Source of the DNA: Curtobacterium sp. 458
GTDB taxonomy: Bacteria; Actinomycetota; Actinomycetes; Actinomycetales; Microbacteriaceae
DNA: 64,000 bases
Assembly (NCBI RefSeq): GCF_030406605.1
Contig: NZ_CP129104.1
Location: 2,865,830 to 2,929,829, forward strand
Direction: 5' to 3'
Shown: positions 43,013 to 51,362 of the stretch, piece by piece
How the letters are laid out: every line of letters starts with the position of its first letter
How positions within the stretch are numbered: the first letter of the stretch is position 1
Notes under the pieces: model-generated
What the model saw: the letters and a program-made list of their open reading frames with translations, nothing else
What the model was told of the DNA's origin: nothing
Databases searched by the model: none
Position numbers and translations under genes: made by a program

Positions 43013-44560
43013 ATGACCGACGTCGACCTCGAGTTCGCCCGCGTCCGCGCCGTCCTCGACCGTCCGACCCTCCGGCTCCTCTCGCGTCCGACCAGCGCCG
43101 CGGTCGTGGCCGTGTTCCGCGCGGTGTTCGACCGCGACGTCCAGTACGTCCCCGCCGACCGGATGCACCTCCAGGTCGAGGAGCACGTCGCCCGGCTCCA
43201 GGCGATGGGCGCCCGGGTGCCCGCGAGCGAGCAGGGCGGCGACGTCGAGGAGACACGACCGAACGGCCGGGCGCTCTGTCGCGAGTGGGTCGCCGCACAG
43301 TGGCTCGTGCGGTCGAACTCCCCCGACGGCGACGAGCAGTACTCCCTGACGAGCCACGCCCTCGAGGCGCTGAGCCTCGTGGACGCCCTGAGCGCGGATC
43401 GGGCCCTCATCAGCGAGAGCCGCCTCGCGATGATCGTCGACGCCGTGCACCGGTGGGCGGCACGCGCCGAACCCGACCCCGACGTGCAGATCCGCCGCCT
43501 CGACGCACAGATCGCCGAGCTCCAGGCGGAGCGGGACCGGTTGGCGAGCGGCGACACGGTCGAGACCGTCGACGACGACCGGATGCGCGACGGGTACACG
43601 AACATCTCCGACCTCATCCGCCAGCTGCCGAGCGACTTCAAGCGGGTCGAGGAAGCGGTGGCGACGATGCACCGCTCGATCGTCGAGGACTTCCGCAGCG
43701 AGGTCCGCCCGATCGGCGAGATCCTCGACGACTACCTCGCCCGCACCGACAACCTCATGCAGTCGACGCCGGAGGGCCGCGCGTTCGAGGGTGCGTTCGA
43801 GCTCCTCCGCGACGACGCGCTCCTGCTCCGACTCCGTGACGACATCGGCACGATCCTCGCGCACCCGTTCGCCTCCACCCTCGAGCCTGGTGAGCGCCGC
43901 GCGTTCCGGAACACGGTCAGCATCCTGCGGCAGGGCATCGAGGACGTCCTCGCCCGTCGACGACAGCTCACCGCGACCCTCCGCGACCAGATCGTCGCGC
44001 ACGACGTCGTCCGCGACCGCGAGCTCGACGCGGTCCTCCGCTCGGTCAACCGCGGGCTCGCGGCCTGGATCGAGCGTGGATCGGCACGGGACCGCGTGCC
44101 GCTCGGCCTCCTGCCGGAGCCGGCCGAGGTCGAGACCCTCCGCGAGCGCTTCTACGACCCGGACAACGAGTCGGTGCCGCCACCGATCGAGGAGCCCGAC
44201 GACGACGTCTTCGACGACCTCGACGTCGACACGCTCCGGCGCCACGGCGGCCCGCTGCTCGCCGAGCTGCGCGACGCACTCCGGTCCGCGGTCGACACGA
44301 CCAGCGCCGCCGCCTTCCACGGCCTGCCGGACGAGCACCGCCGACCCGTCGAGCTCTTCGGCCTCGCACACCTGCTCACGGGCCGCCCGGACTTCGAGGA
44401 GGCCCGGCACGTGGTCGCCCACCACACGGTCCGGCCCGACGGCAGCGCGGTCACCTTCCACATGCCGACCGCCGCCCTCGCCGACGGCGACGCCACGGCG
44501 GAGCACGACGCAGCGCACGACCCAGCACGCACAGCACCACACGCACAGGAGGCACGGTGA
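43013..44560 (+). CDS. jetA: Wadjet/MksBEF kleisin-like subunit JetA (DUF3375)
   Basis: Protein of 515 residues of the DUF3375 family, the JetA/MksF/EptA kleisin subunit of type I Wadjet SMC complexes. The N-terminal part has RVRAVLDRPTLRLLSRPTSA and FRAVFDRDVQYVPADRMHLQ, family marks. A central segment is a coiled coil (IRRLDAQIAELQAERDRLA), followed by YTNISDLIRQLPSDFKRVEE and a helical C-terminal region. In known complexes it bridges the ATPase heads and binds JetB. AGGGG precedes the ATG. GTGA overlap with jetB. The assignment rests on gene order and recalled family features, not on a search. Confidence 0.88.
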   Translation: MTDVDLEFARVRAVLDRPTLRLLSRPTSAAVVAVFRAVFDRDVQYVPADRMHLQVEEHVARLQAMGARVPASEQGGDVEETRPNGRALCREWVAAQWLVRSNSPDGDEQYSLTSHALEALSLVDALSADRALISESRLAMIVDAVHRWAARAEPDPDVQIRRLDAQIAELQAERDRLASGDTVETVDDDRMRDGYTNISDLIRQLPSDFKRVEEAVATMHRSIVEDFRSEVRPIGEILDDYLARTDNLMQSTPEGRAFEGAFELLRDDALLLRLRDDIGTILAHPFASTLEPGERRAFRNTVSILRQGIEDVLARRRQLTATLRDQIVAHDVVRDRELDAVLRSVNRGLAAWIERGSARDRVPLGLLPEPAEVETLRERFYDPDNESVPPPIEEPDDDVFDDLDVDTLRRHGGPLLAELRDALRSAVDTTSAAAFHGLPDEHRRPVELFGLAHLLTGRPDFEEARHVVAHHTVRPDGSAVTFHMPTAALADGDATAEHDAAHDPARTAPHAQEAR

Positions 44561-45318
44561 GCGACACCACGCCGGCACCGGTCGACGACACGGCCGGGTT
44601 CGAGGGCCTCGACACGGTCCCGCAGGACGAGGACCGCGACGAGACGAGCTTCGCCCTCTTCGAGGGCGACGAGGGTCGTCTCGACGAGCCGCAGCGACGC
44701 GCGCTGGTCGCGCTGCTCCGGCACACCTACGTGAGCGCGCGGACCCACGCCGACGAGTGGCGAGCGGTCCTCGACGCCGAGGGGCAGCTCCGGTCGCGAC
44801 TCAACGACCTCTTCCTCGAGCTCCACGTCGACCGGGACCGCGAGGTCGCCTGGAAGCGCCAGGCCCGCTCGGAGAGCCAACGCCGGGCCTTCCCGACCCT
44901 GCTCCGCGACGTCCCGTACACGCGCGAGGAGACGATCGTCCTCGTCTACCTGCGCATGCGCCTCCGCGCCGACACCCGTCCCGGCCCCGACCAGGTCGTC
45001 GTCGACCGTTCGGAGATCCTCGGGCACGTGGCCGGCTTCCTCCCAGCGGGCTCCACCGACCGCACGCGCGACGAGGCCCGGGTCGCGAGCGCCGTGGAGC
45101 GGCTGGTCCGCGCCCGGATCCTGCTCCGCACCACCGACCCGGACCGCTTCCGCGTGGCGAGCGTCGTCGAGGTGCTCCTGCCCCTCGAACGGCTGCTCGA
45201 GCTCGACACCTGGCTCCGCACCGCGACCAGCGGCGACGGCGAGGCGACCGCCGGAGCCGAGCCGGGCCTCCAGGCCGAGCCGACCGACACCGACGACGAA
45301 GGCGAGCCGGCAGCATGA
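44557..45318 (+). CDS. jetB: Wadjet/MksBEF KITE subunit JetB (DUF4194)
   Basis: Protein of 253 residues, DUF4194 family (JetB/MksE/EptB), a tandem winged-helix KITE protein. Acidic N-terminus, then LVALLRHTYVSARTHADEWR, LNDLFLELHVDRDREVAWKR and ETIVLVYLRMRLRA, a pattern typical of the family, with a second winged-helix-like part near 150-230. It forms a dimer on the kleisin in SMC complexes that act on DNA loops. GTG start overlapping jetA, ATGA overlap with jetC. Confidence 0.88.
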   Translation: MSDTTPAPVDDTAGFEGLDTVPQDEDRDETSFALFEGDEGRLDEPQRRALVALLRHTYVSARTHADEWRAVLDAEGQLRSRLNDLFLELHVDRDREVAWKRQARSESQRRAFPTLLRDVPYTREETIVLVYLRMRLRADTRPGPDQVVVDRSEILGHVAGFLPAGSTDRTRDEARVASAVERLVRARILLRTTDPDRFRVASVVEVLLPLERLLELDTWLRTATSGDGEATAGAEPGLQAEPTDTDDEGEPAA

Positions 45319-48300
45319 CCGACACCGCGACCGGCACGACCGCGTACGAGGAGTACGCGATGCCCGCCCTCTTCGACACGGTGGCGCAGTGGCGTGCCGA
45401 GTCGATGCAGGTCGTGAACTGGGGCGGCTTCCACGGCCACCGCCAGGTGGAGCTGTCCGGCACCGCGACCCTCATCTCGGGCGCGTCCGGCACCGGCAAG
45501 TCGACGCTGATGGACGCGTACCTCGCGGTGATGATGCCGTCCGACGTGCCCTTCAACGGGGCGTCCAACGACACCACGACCGGCCGCGCACGCGGTGCGG
45601 ACCAGCGGAACCTGCTCACGTACCTGCGCGGCAAGGTCGACACCCAGCGCGACCCGGAGACCGGCGCGCTCCGCGACGTCAACCTGCGCGGCGACGACCA
45701 GACGACGTGGGGTGCCGTCGCGGTGACCTTCCGGAACGACGACGAGCGTCGCTTCACGGTGCTGCGCGCGTACATCGTGCCGAAGCGGGCGCGCGGCGTC
45801 GGCGACATCCAGATGACGATGGCGACGGTCGACGACACGTTCGACCTGCGCCGGCTCGAGGAGTTCGTGCCGTCGCGCTTCCACCACCTCGAACTGACCG
45901 GCCGCGTGCCCGGGCTCGTGATCCGCGACACCTACCAGGAGCTCGCGTACACCCTGCAGACCCGGCTCGGCATCGGTGACTCCGGCGGCGGCAACCGGGC
46001 GATGCGCCTGCTCGCCCGCATCCAGGCCGGGCAGCACCTCCCGACCGTCGACGCCCTGTACAAGTCGCTCGTCCTCGAGACGCCCGCCACCTACGAGGCG
46101 GCCGACCGTGCCCTCGCGCACTTCTCGGCCCTCGACGAGGCGTACGAGGCGATGGACACCGAGGAGCGCAAGGTCCGAATCCTCTCGCCCATCGTCGACC
46201 TCCACGCGGAGATCGCCCGGTCGAAGGCGGCTGCCGCTGCGCTCGACGGCATCGCCACCGGCGCCGAGGTCTCCCCGTTCGCGCACTGGACGGCCTCCCG
46301 GAAGCGCGCGCTCCTCGACGACGAGGTCGCCCGGAACACCCGCGAGCGCACGGCCGCGCGAGCGGAGGTCGCCGCCGCGTCCGCTCGGCACGCAGCCGTC
46401 GAGATCGAGCTCCGGGACGCCGAGGCCCGGCTCCGCGACCAGGGCGGCAACGCGCTCGCGCAGCTCGAGGACCGCATCGACCGCCGCACGCGCGAGCGTG
46501 ACGCAGCGGCCCGGTCCCGCGCCGTGTTCGAGGAGCGCACCGCCGTCCTCGAGACCACGGTCGACTCCGAGACCGGGTTCTCCGCGGCGCAGCGAGCGTC
46601 GCACGACTTCCTCGGGACGTACGCCACCGCTCGGCAGGAACTCGACCAGCGCCGCGACGCCCTGACCCGCGAGGAGTACCCGCTCCTCGACCGCGAACGC
46701 ACCCTGCGCCAGGAACGGCAGTCGCTCGAGCACCGCCAGGGCGCCATGCCGCTGCCGATGCACGAGGCCCGGGTCGCGATGGCCCGCGCCGCCGGCACCG
46801 ACCCCGCCGACCTGCCCTTCGTGGCGGAGCTCCTCGACGTGCTCCCGGGCGAGGAAGCCTGGCGGACGGCGATCGAGTCCGTGCTCGCGCCCGTCGCCCG
46901 CACGCTCCTGGTCGACCAGGACCACCTCGCGGCCTTCAGCGAGGCCATCGACTCCCTCCGCCTGCCCGTGCGGGTCCAGTTCGAGGGCGTCCCCACCGGG
47001 CCGCACATCGACCTCGACGGCGACCCGTCGATGGTGTCGGGGAAGCTCGCGATCAAGCCGTCCCCGTTCAGCACCTGGGTGCGCGAACGCATCGAGTCGG
47101 AGCGCACCGACGCCCGCTGCGTCGAGGACGCGGGCGACCTCGGCGGCGGGGGCCGTCGGGTGACGCGGTCCGGACAGCTCCGTGACGGCCGACGTGGCGC
47201 ACACGGCGACCGGCGCCAGGCGAACGTCATCGGGTTCACGAACGAGGCCAGGGTCACCGCGGTCGAGGAGGAGCTCGCCTCCATCGCCGAGGACCTCGCG
47301 ACGCTCGAGGCCCGGCGCACCGACGTCGCGCAGGACATCGCCGCGCTCGACGCCCTCCGCAATGCGCACCAGCACGTGGTCGACGCGAGCTGGGACGGCA
47401 TCGACGTCGCGGGTCTGGACGAGTCGCTCGCGCAGCTCGACGCCGAACGCCAGGCGCTGCTCGCCGCCGACGACGGTCTCCGGACGCTCCGGGCGACGGT
47501 CGCTCGGCTCCGGGCTGCCCTCGACGAGGCCTCCGACCGCCGGTCCGCAGCGCGCTTGTCGGTCTCGCGACTCGAGGAGCGTCACGGTGTCCTCGTCGAC
47601 GGGCAGGACGCCGCCGCCGAGATCCTCGCGCGCTTCGACGACGCCCCGGACTCGCTGCCGGACGACGAACAGGCGCAGCTGCTGTCCGAGACGTTCGAGG
47701 AGGTCGGTGCCCCCGACGGCATCGACGGCTTCGACGACGCCACCCGCCGGCTGCGACGACGGCTCGACGAGCGGCTGTCGCAGGCGCTCGACGGTGCCGC
47801 TTCGGCCTCGAACGCCCTGACCCTGACGTTCCAGCGGTACCAGGACGCCTGGCCGGACCCGAACCTCGGCACCGGGGTCGCCTCCTACGAGGACTACCAC
47901 GCGATCCTCGAGCAGATCCTCGCGACCGGCCTCCATGCCCGTCGGACCGAGTGGCGTCGGCGGCTCTCGCAGTGGAGCGGCGAGGACCTCGTGCCGCTCG
48001 CAGGAGCCTTCGACCGGGCCGTCGTCGAGATCGAGGAGCGCCTGGAGCCGGTCAACGAGATCCTCCGCGAGCTGCCGTTCGGCGCGAACCGGGACCGGCT
48101 GAAGATCGTCATCCGCCGCGTCACCCGCGAAGAGGTCGCGTCGTTCCGCAAGGAGCTCCGCGCGCTGTCGGCCTCGGTGGACACCGAGTTGACCGACGAC
48201 GTGCTCGAGACCCGGTTCCGTCGCCTCCGCCGGTTCATGGCGATCATCCGGCCGGACTCCGCCGCACCCCGGGGCCGCACCACCGCCCGGGACGCCGTGC

Positions 48301-48707
48301 TCGACGTCCGCCGGCACATGGAGATCACCGCCGTCCGCTACGACGTCGACGGGAACGACCTCGGCGTGTACTCGTCCCTCGGCGACAAGTCCGGCGGCGA
48401 GACGCAGGAGCTGGTCGCGTTCATCGTCGGCGCCGCGCTCCGGTACCAGCTCGGCGACGAGACACGGCCACGGCCCCGGTTCGCGCCGGTGTTCCTCGAC
48501 GAGGCGTTCATCAAGGCGGACTCCGAGTTCGCCGGGCGTGCGGTGACAGCGTGGCTCCGGCTCGGCTTCCAGCTCGTGGTGAGCGCGCCGCTCGACAAGG
48601 TGACGGCGCTCGAACCGTCCATGGAGCGCCTGCTCTCGATGCGGAAGCACCCCGACACGGGCCACTCGTCCATCACCGAGATCGCGCGGGTCGCGCCCGG
48701 CGCGTAG
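45315..48707 (+). CDS. jetC: Wadjet/MksBEF SMC-like ATPase JetC
   Basis: Long SMC/Rad50-like ATPase of 1130 residues. Walker A is ISGASGTGKST (about 55-64) after VNWGGFHGHRQVELSG. Two long coiled-coil arms with many Arg/Glu/Ala heptads (about 300-480 and 640-880) flank a hinge-like region (about 490-620). The signature motif is GDKSGGETQEL (about 1022) and Walker B is PVFLDEAFIKAD (about 1058). In Wadjet the complex extrudes DNA loops and, with the JetD nuclease, cleaves circular plasmids. All ATPase motifs are intact, so this protein should be active. A downstream ATG (MPALFDTVAQW) is a possible alternative start. No jetD follows. Confidence 0.92.
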   Translation: MTDTATGTTAYEEYAMPALFDTVAQWRAESMQVVNWGGFHGHRQVELSGTATLISGASGTGKSTLMDAYLAVMMPSDVPFNGASNDTTTGRARGADQRNLLTYLRGKVDTQRDPETGALRDVNLRGDDQTTWGAVAVTFRNDDERRFTVLRAYIVPKRARGVGDIQMTMATVDDTFDLRRLEEFVPSRFHHLELTGRVPGLVIRDTYQELAYTLQTRLGIGDSGGGNRAMRLLARIQAGQHLPTVDALYKSLVLETPATYEAADRALAHFSALDEAYEAMDTEERKVRILSPIVDLHAEIARSKAAAAALDGIATGAEVSPFAHWTASRKRALLDDEVARNTRERTAARAEVAAASARHAAVEIELRDAEARLRDQGGNALAQLEDRIDRRTRERDAAARSRAVFEERTAVLETTVDSETGFSAAQRASHDFLGTYATARQELDQRRDALTREEYPLLDRERTLRQERQSLEHRQGAMPLPMHEARVAMARAAGTDPADLPFVAELLDVLPGEEAWRTAIESVLAPVARTLLVDQDHLAAFSEAIDSLRLPVRVQFEGVPTGPHIDLDGDPSMVSGKLAIKPSPFSTWVRERIESERTDARCVEDAGDLGGGGRRVTRSGQLRDGRRGAHGDRRQANVIGFTNEARVTAVEEELASIAEDLATLEARRTDVAQDIAALDALRNAHQHVVDASWDGIDVAGLDESLAQLDAERQALLAADDGLRTLRATVARLRAALDEASDRRSAARLSVSRLEERHGVLVDGQDAAAEILARFDDAPDSLPDDEQAQLLSETFEEVGAPDGIDGFDDATRRLRRRLDERLSQALDGAASASNALTLTFQRYQDAWPDPNLGTGVASYEDYHAILEQILATGLHARRTEWRRRLSQWSGEDLVPLAGAFDRAVVEIEERLEPVNEILRELPFGANRDRLKIVIRRVTREEVASFRKELRALSASVDTELTDDVLETRFRRLRRFMAIIRPDSAAPRGRTTARDAVLDVRRHMEITAVRYDVDGNDLGVYSSLGDKSGGETQELVAFIVGAALRYQLGDETRPRPRFAPVFLDEAFIKADSEFAGRAVTAWLRLGFQLVVSAPLDKVTALEPSMERLLSMRKHPDTGHSSITEIARVAPGA

Positions 48708-48750
48708 CCGCGGGGCGCGGCAGCGGCGGCGCGGGGCGGCGCGGGGCTGG

Positions 48751-48904
48751 CTGGTCGCAAAACATGTCGCCCCGCCCGCCGCGCGACGGCACGTCGTGCG
48801 ACCAACGCGCGACGCGAACGGCGTGTCCTGCGACCAACGCGATCCGGACGCGGACGGGAGGCACGGTGCGAGGCCGCCACGCGCCTCCCGTCCGTCGCCT
48901 GCCG
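48751..48904. repeat. tandem repeat unit 1 (154 bp)
   Basis: First of three tandem copies that begin CTGGTCGCA. It holds one forward motif (GGTCGCAAAACATGTC, 48753-48768), two inverted TGCGACCAACG motifs 32 bases apart (48797, 48829) and a palindrome GGACGGGAGGC/GCCTCCCGTCC (48852-48893) of the dispersed family. It starts 44 bases after the jetC stop. Confidence 0.85.
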
Positions 48905-49057
48905 CTGGTCGCAGAACATGTCGCCCCGGCCGCCGCGCGACGGCGTGTCCTGCGACCAACGCGCGACGCGGACGGCATGTCCTGCGACCAACGCGACCGG
49001 CGCAGCGGACGGGAGGCGGTGCGAGGCCGCCACGCGCCTGCCGTCCGTCGCCTGCGG
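48905..49057. repeat. tandem repeat unit 2 (153 bp)
   Basis: Second copy, same order of parts: forward motif GGTCGCAGAACATGTC (48907-48922), inverted motifs at 48951 and 48983 (again 32 bases apart) and a palindrome (49007-49046) with one mismatch. Confidence 0.85.
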
Positions 49058-49152
49058 CTGGTCGCAGAACATGTCGCCCCGGCTGCCGCGCGACGGCACG
49101 TCGTGCGACCAACGCGGGGCGCGGACGGCGTGTCCCGCGACCAACGGGCAGC
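49058..49152. repeat. tandem repeat unit 3, truncated (about 95 bp)
   Basis: Third copy: forward motif at 49060-49075 and inverted motifs at 49104 and 49136 (32 bases apart). It ends before the palindrome, shortly upstream of the promoter of the next gene. Confidence 0.8.
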
Positions 49153-49188
49153 GGTCGGCGGGCAGGGACGGAGCGGTACGGTGGGCGG

Positions 49189-49494
49189 GTGTTCGGACGC
49201 CGCTCCCCCAGCCCCCGCCCCGACGACCGCCCCGGCCTCGGGATCGGGGCACTCGTCCAGGTGGTCGACCCCGGCCAGCAGGGCGGCGAGCACTGGGCCG
49301 ACGAACCGATCGGCGTCATCGTCGCACCGGGTGGGAGCCAACTCGGCGGGACGCAGCGGACGTGGACCGTCGCGTTCGACGAGCCCGCGTACACGACGGA
49401 CGGCCGCGGCCCCTTCGAGCGCGCGACCGTCCTGAGTCGTCAACTGGTGCCGGTCGAGCCGGCAGCGGCCACCGGGGCCGACGAGCGGGCCTAG
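49189..49494 (+). CDS. conserved-looking small soluble protein
   Basis: Protein of 101 residues, not recognised. After a Pro/Arg-rich N-terminus it reads GIGALVQVVDPGQQGGEHWA and TWTVAFDEPAYTTDGRGPFE, suggesting a small SH3-like beta-barrel. The name ferrous-iron transport A-like came to mind for such barrels, but I cannot support it. The GTG start follows TACGGT by six bases, so the gene is probably leaderless. Its TAG stop sits in the CTAG shared with the stop of the small peptide gene on the other strand. It is not a JetD fragment. Confidence 0.65.
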   Translation: MFGRRSPSPRPDDRPGLGIGALVQVVDPGQQGGEHWADEPIGVIVAPGGSQLGGTQRTWTVAFDEPAYTTDGRGPFERATVLSRQLVPVEPAAATGADERA

Positions 49495-49598
49495 TACTCC
49501 TCGGAGCCGCTCTTCATCATGGCCGCCGTGGCCATGCAGAGCCCGACGCCGCCGAGCACGCAGATCCCGATGATGACGCCTGCGATGACTTCGAGCAT
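49491..49598 (-). CDS. 35-residue single-helix membrane peptide
   Basis: Very short gene, missed by length cut-offs. It encodes MLEVIAGVIIGICVLGGVGL followed by a polar tail ending KSGSEEY: one membrane helix with a short charged C-terminus. AAGGAG lies seven bases before the ATG, and TAGGCT at 49639-49644 may be its -10 box with a 40-base leader. It converges with the 101-residue gene, both ending in the same CTAG. Function unknown; its position before the POT transporter does not show a link. Confidence 0.65.
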   Translation of the reverse strand: MLEVIAGVIIGICVLGGVGLCMATAAMMKSGSEEY

Positions 49599-49651
49599 GT
49601 CGTGACTCCTTGGTTCCGGGGGCCGATCTGGCGACACCAGCCTACCCGGTG

Positions 49652-49670
49652 CGACCACCCGCCGTGGTCG
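49652..49670. terminator. hairpin after the POT transporter gene
   Basis: CGACCAC and GTGGTCG pair over seven bases around CCGCC, about ten bases beyond the POT transporter stop on the minus strand. Confidence 0.5.
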
Positions 49671-49680
49671 GGCGCGCTGG

Positions 49681-51147
49681 TCAGCGGACGCCGCGCATCA
49701 GGCGGAGGACCGGCTTCGCGAACACGAGCAGCAGGACGCCGACCACGACCGCCGCGAGGCCGAGCACGGTGAAGTACGGCGCCTCGTTCGCCGGGTCGTA
49801 GTAGCGCGAGAGCACGCCGGTCGCCGCGGTGCCGAGCGACACCGACAGGAAGAACAGCGCCACCATCTGTGTCTGGAACTTCGCGGGTGCGAGCTTCGTC
49901 GCGACGGACTGCCCGACGGGCGACAGGAGCAGCTCGGCGATGGTGAAGACGAGCAGGATGCCGACGAGTGCGAGGAGCGGCGTGCCGTTCTCGCCGGAGC
50001 GCACGAACGGCAGGAAGAGCAGGAACGCGACGCCCATGATGCCCGTGCCGAGGGCGAACTTCGTCGGGGTCGAGGGCTGACGGTCGCCGAGCTTGGTCCA
50101 GATCGCGGCGAACACGCCGGAGAGCACGATGATGAACACCGGGTTGATCGACTGGACCCACGAGACCGGCATCTCCCACCCGAACAGCGAGCGGTCGAGC
50201 CGCTGGTCCGCGTAGACCGTGACGACCGTGAACTGCTGCTGGTAGAGCGACCAGAACACGGCGCTCGCGATGAAGAGCGGGATGAACGCGAACACGCGCG
50301 AGCGTTCCTCGGCGCTGATGCCGCTGCCGAGGATCACGACGAAGTACCCGATGGTCGCGAGGACCACGATCGCGACGACCACGGTCGGGAGGTTGCCGAC
50401 GTTGAGGAGCCCGGTGAGGACCGCGGCGACGATCACCACGAGCGCCACCACCACCAAGACGGCCACGAGCGGCAGGCGTCGACGGTCGACCGGGTTGGTG
50501 ACCTGCCGGACGACCTCGGGGAGGTGGCGGCGACGGATGGCGTACTGCACGAGACCCGCGGCCATGCCGACGGCGGCGAGGCCGAAGCCGAAGTGGAACC
50601 CGAGCGTGCTCTGCAGCAGCCCGGTCAGCAGCGGGCCGAAGAACGCGCCCAGGTTCACGCCGAGGTAGTACAGAGAGAAGCCCGCGTCACGACGCGGGTC
50701 GTCCTTCGTGTAGAGACCGCCGACGATCGTGGTGGCGGTCGCCTTCAGCCCGCCCGAGCCGAGGGCGATGAGGACCAGTCCGACGCCGACGCCGGTGACG
50801 CCCGGCAGGACGGCGAGCGCGATGTGGCCGAGCATGACGACGACGGCACTGCCGAACAGCGTCCGGTCCGCGCCGATGAGCCGGTCGGCGACCCAGGCGC
50901 CGATGATCGTGAACAGGTACACCGCGCCGCCGTAGGCGCCCATGATCCCGCTCGCGATGCCCTTGTCGATGCCCAACCCGCCCTGCGTCAGCGAGTAGTA
51001 CATGTAGATCAGGACGATGCCCTGCATGCCGTAGAACGAGAACCGCTCCCACAGCTCGACCGCGAACGGCGTGGACAGTTCGAACGGCTGTCCGAAGAAC
51101 GTGCGCTTCGTGCTGGGCTCGTGACCCGGAGCGGTGGTACCTGACAT
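49681..51147 (-). CDS. POT/PTR-family proton-dependent oligopeptide transporter
   Basis: Inner-membrane symporter of 488 residues with about 14 helices. The start FFGQPFELSTPFAVELWERF followed by SFYGMQGIVLIYMYY is the PTR2 signature (ExxERFxYYG; here ELWERFSFYG). Further marks are GAYGGAVYLFTIIGAWVADR, GGLKATATTIVGGLY, FSLYYLGVNLGAFFGP and the QQFTVVTVYADQR segment. It imports di- and tripeptides with protons. ATG at 51147 is taken because upstream residues are not protein-like; the ribosome site is weak. It is a single gene. Confidence 0.92.
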   Translation of the reverse strand: MSGTTAPGHEPSTKRTFFGQPFELSTPFAVELWERFSFYGMQGIVLIYMYYSLTQGGLGIDKGIASGIMGAYGGAVYLFTIIGAWVADRLIGADRTLFGSAVVVMLGHIALAVLPGVTGVGVGLVLIALGSGGLKATATTIVGGLYTKDDPRRDAGFSLYYLGVNLGAFFGPLLTGLLQSTLGFHFGFGLAAVGMAAGLVQYAIRRRHLPEVVRQVTNPVDRRRLPLVAVLVVVALVVIVAAVLTGLLNVGNLPTVVVAIVVLATIGYFVVILGSGISAEERSRVFAFIPLFIASAVFWSLYQQQFTVVTVYADQRLDRSLFGWEMPVSWVQSINPVFIIVLSGVFAAIWTKLGDRQPSTPTKFALGTGIMGVAFLLFLPFVRSGENGTPLLALVGILLVFTIAELLLSPVGQSVATKLAPAKFQTQMVALFFLSVSLGTAATGVLSRYYDPANEAPYFTVLGLAAVVVGVLLLVFAKPVLRLMRGVR

Positions 51148-51362
51148 GCCGCACAGTCTGCCCCGGACGAGGCGCGGCGGCACAATCGTCGACGGGTGCT
51201 CACAAAACTGCGCGGTGTCCGGTTGGAGGGTTCCCACGAGGACGAGCGGCCTGCCCCGACCGTGGTTTGTCCCGCCCGCACGGCGTTCACGTCACGAGCA
51301 GGCGGAGTGCATAGCGTGGGTTCTGCAACACCGGACACCGCAGTTCAGGAGGACTCCCGACC

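Noticed and set aside
48751..49152. The tandem array after jetC as a CRISPR array.
   Set aside because: Units are about 154 bp and alike along their whole length, there are no short repeats with unique spacers, and no cas genes are nearby.
44946..49394. Very long open frame on the minus strand opposite jetB and jetC (over 1400 codons).
   Set aside because: It is a shadow typical of high-GC coding DNA: it mirrors the jet genes, has no ribosome site and its translation is Arg/Gly/Val-rich without any recognisable domain.
49189..49494. The 101-residue protein as a remnant of jetD.
   Set aside because: It has no TOPRIM motif, is far too short, has its own promoter signature and looks like a complete small beta-barrel.
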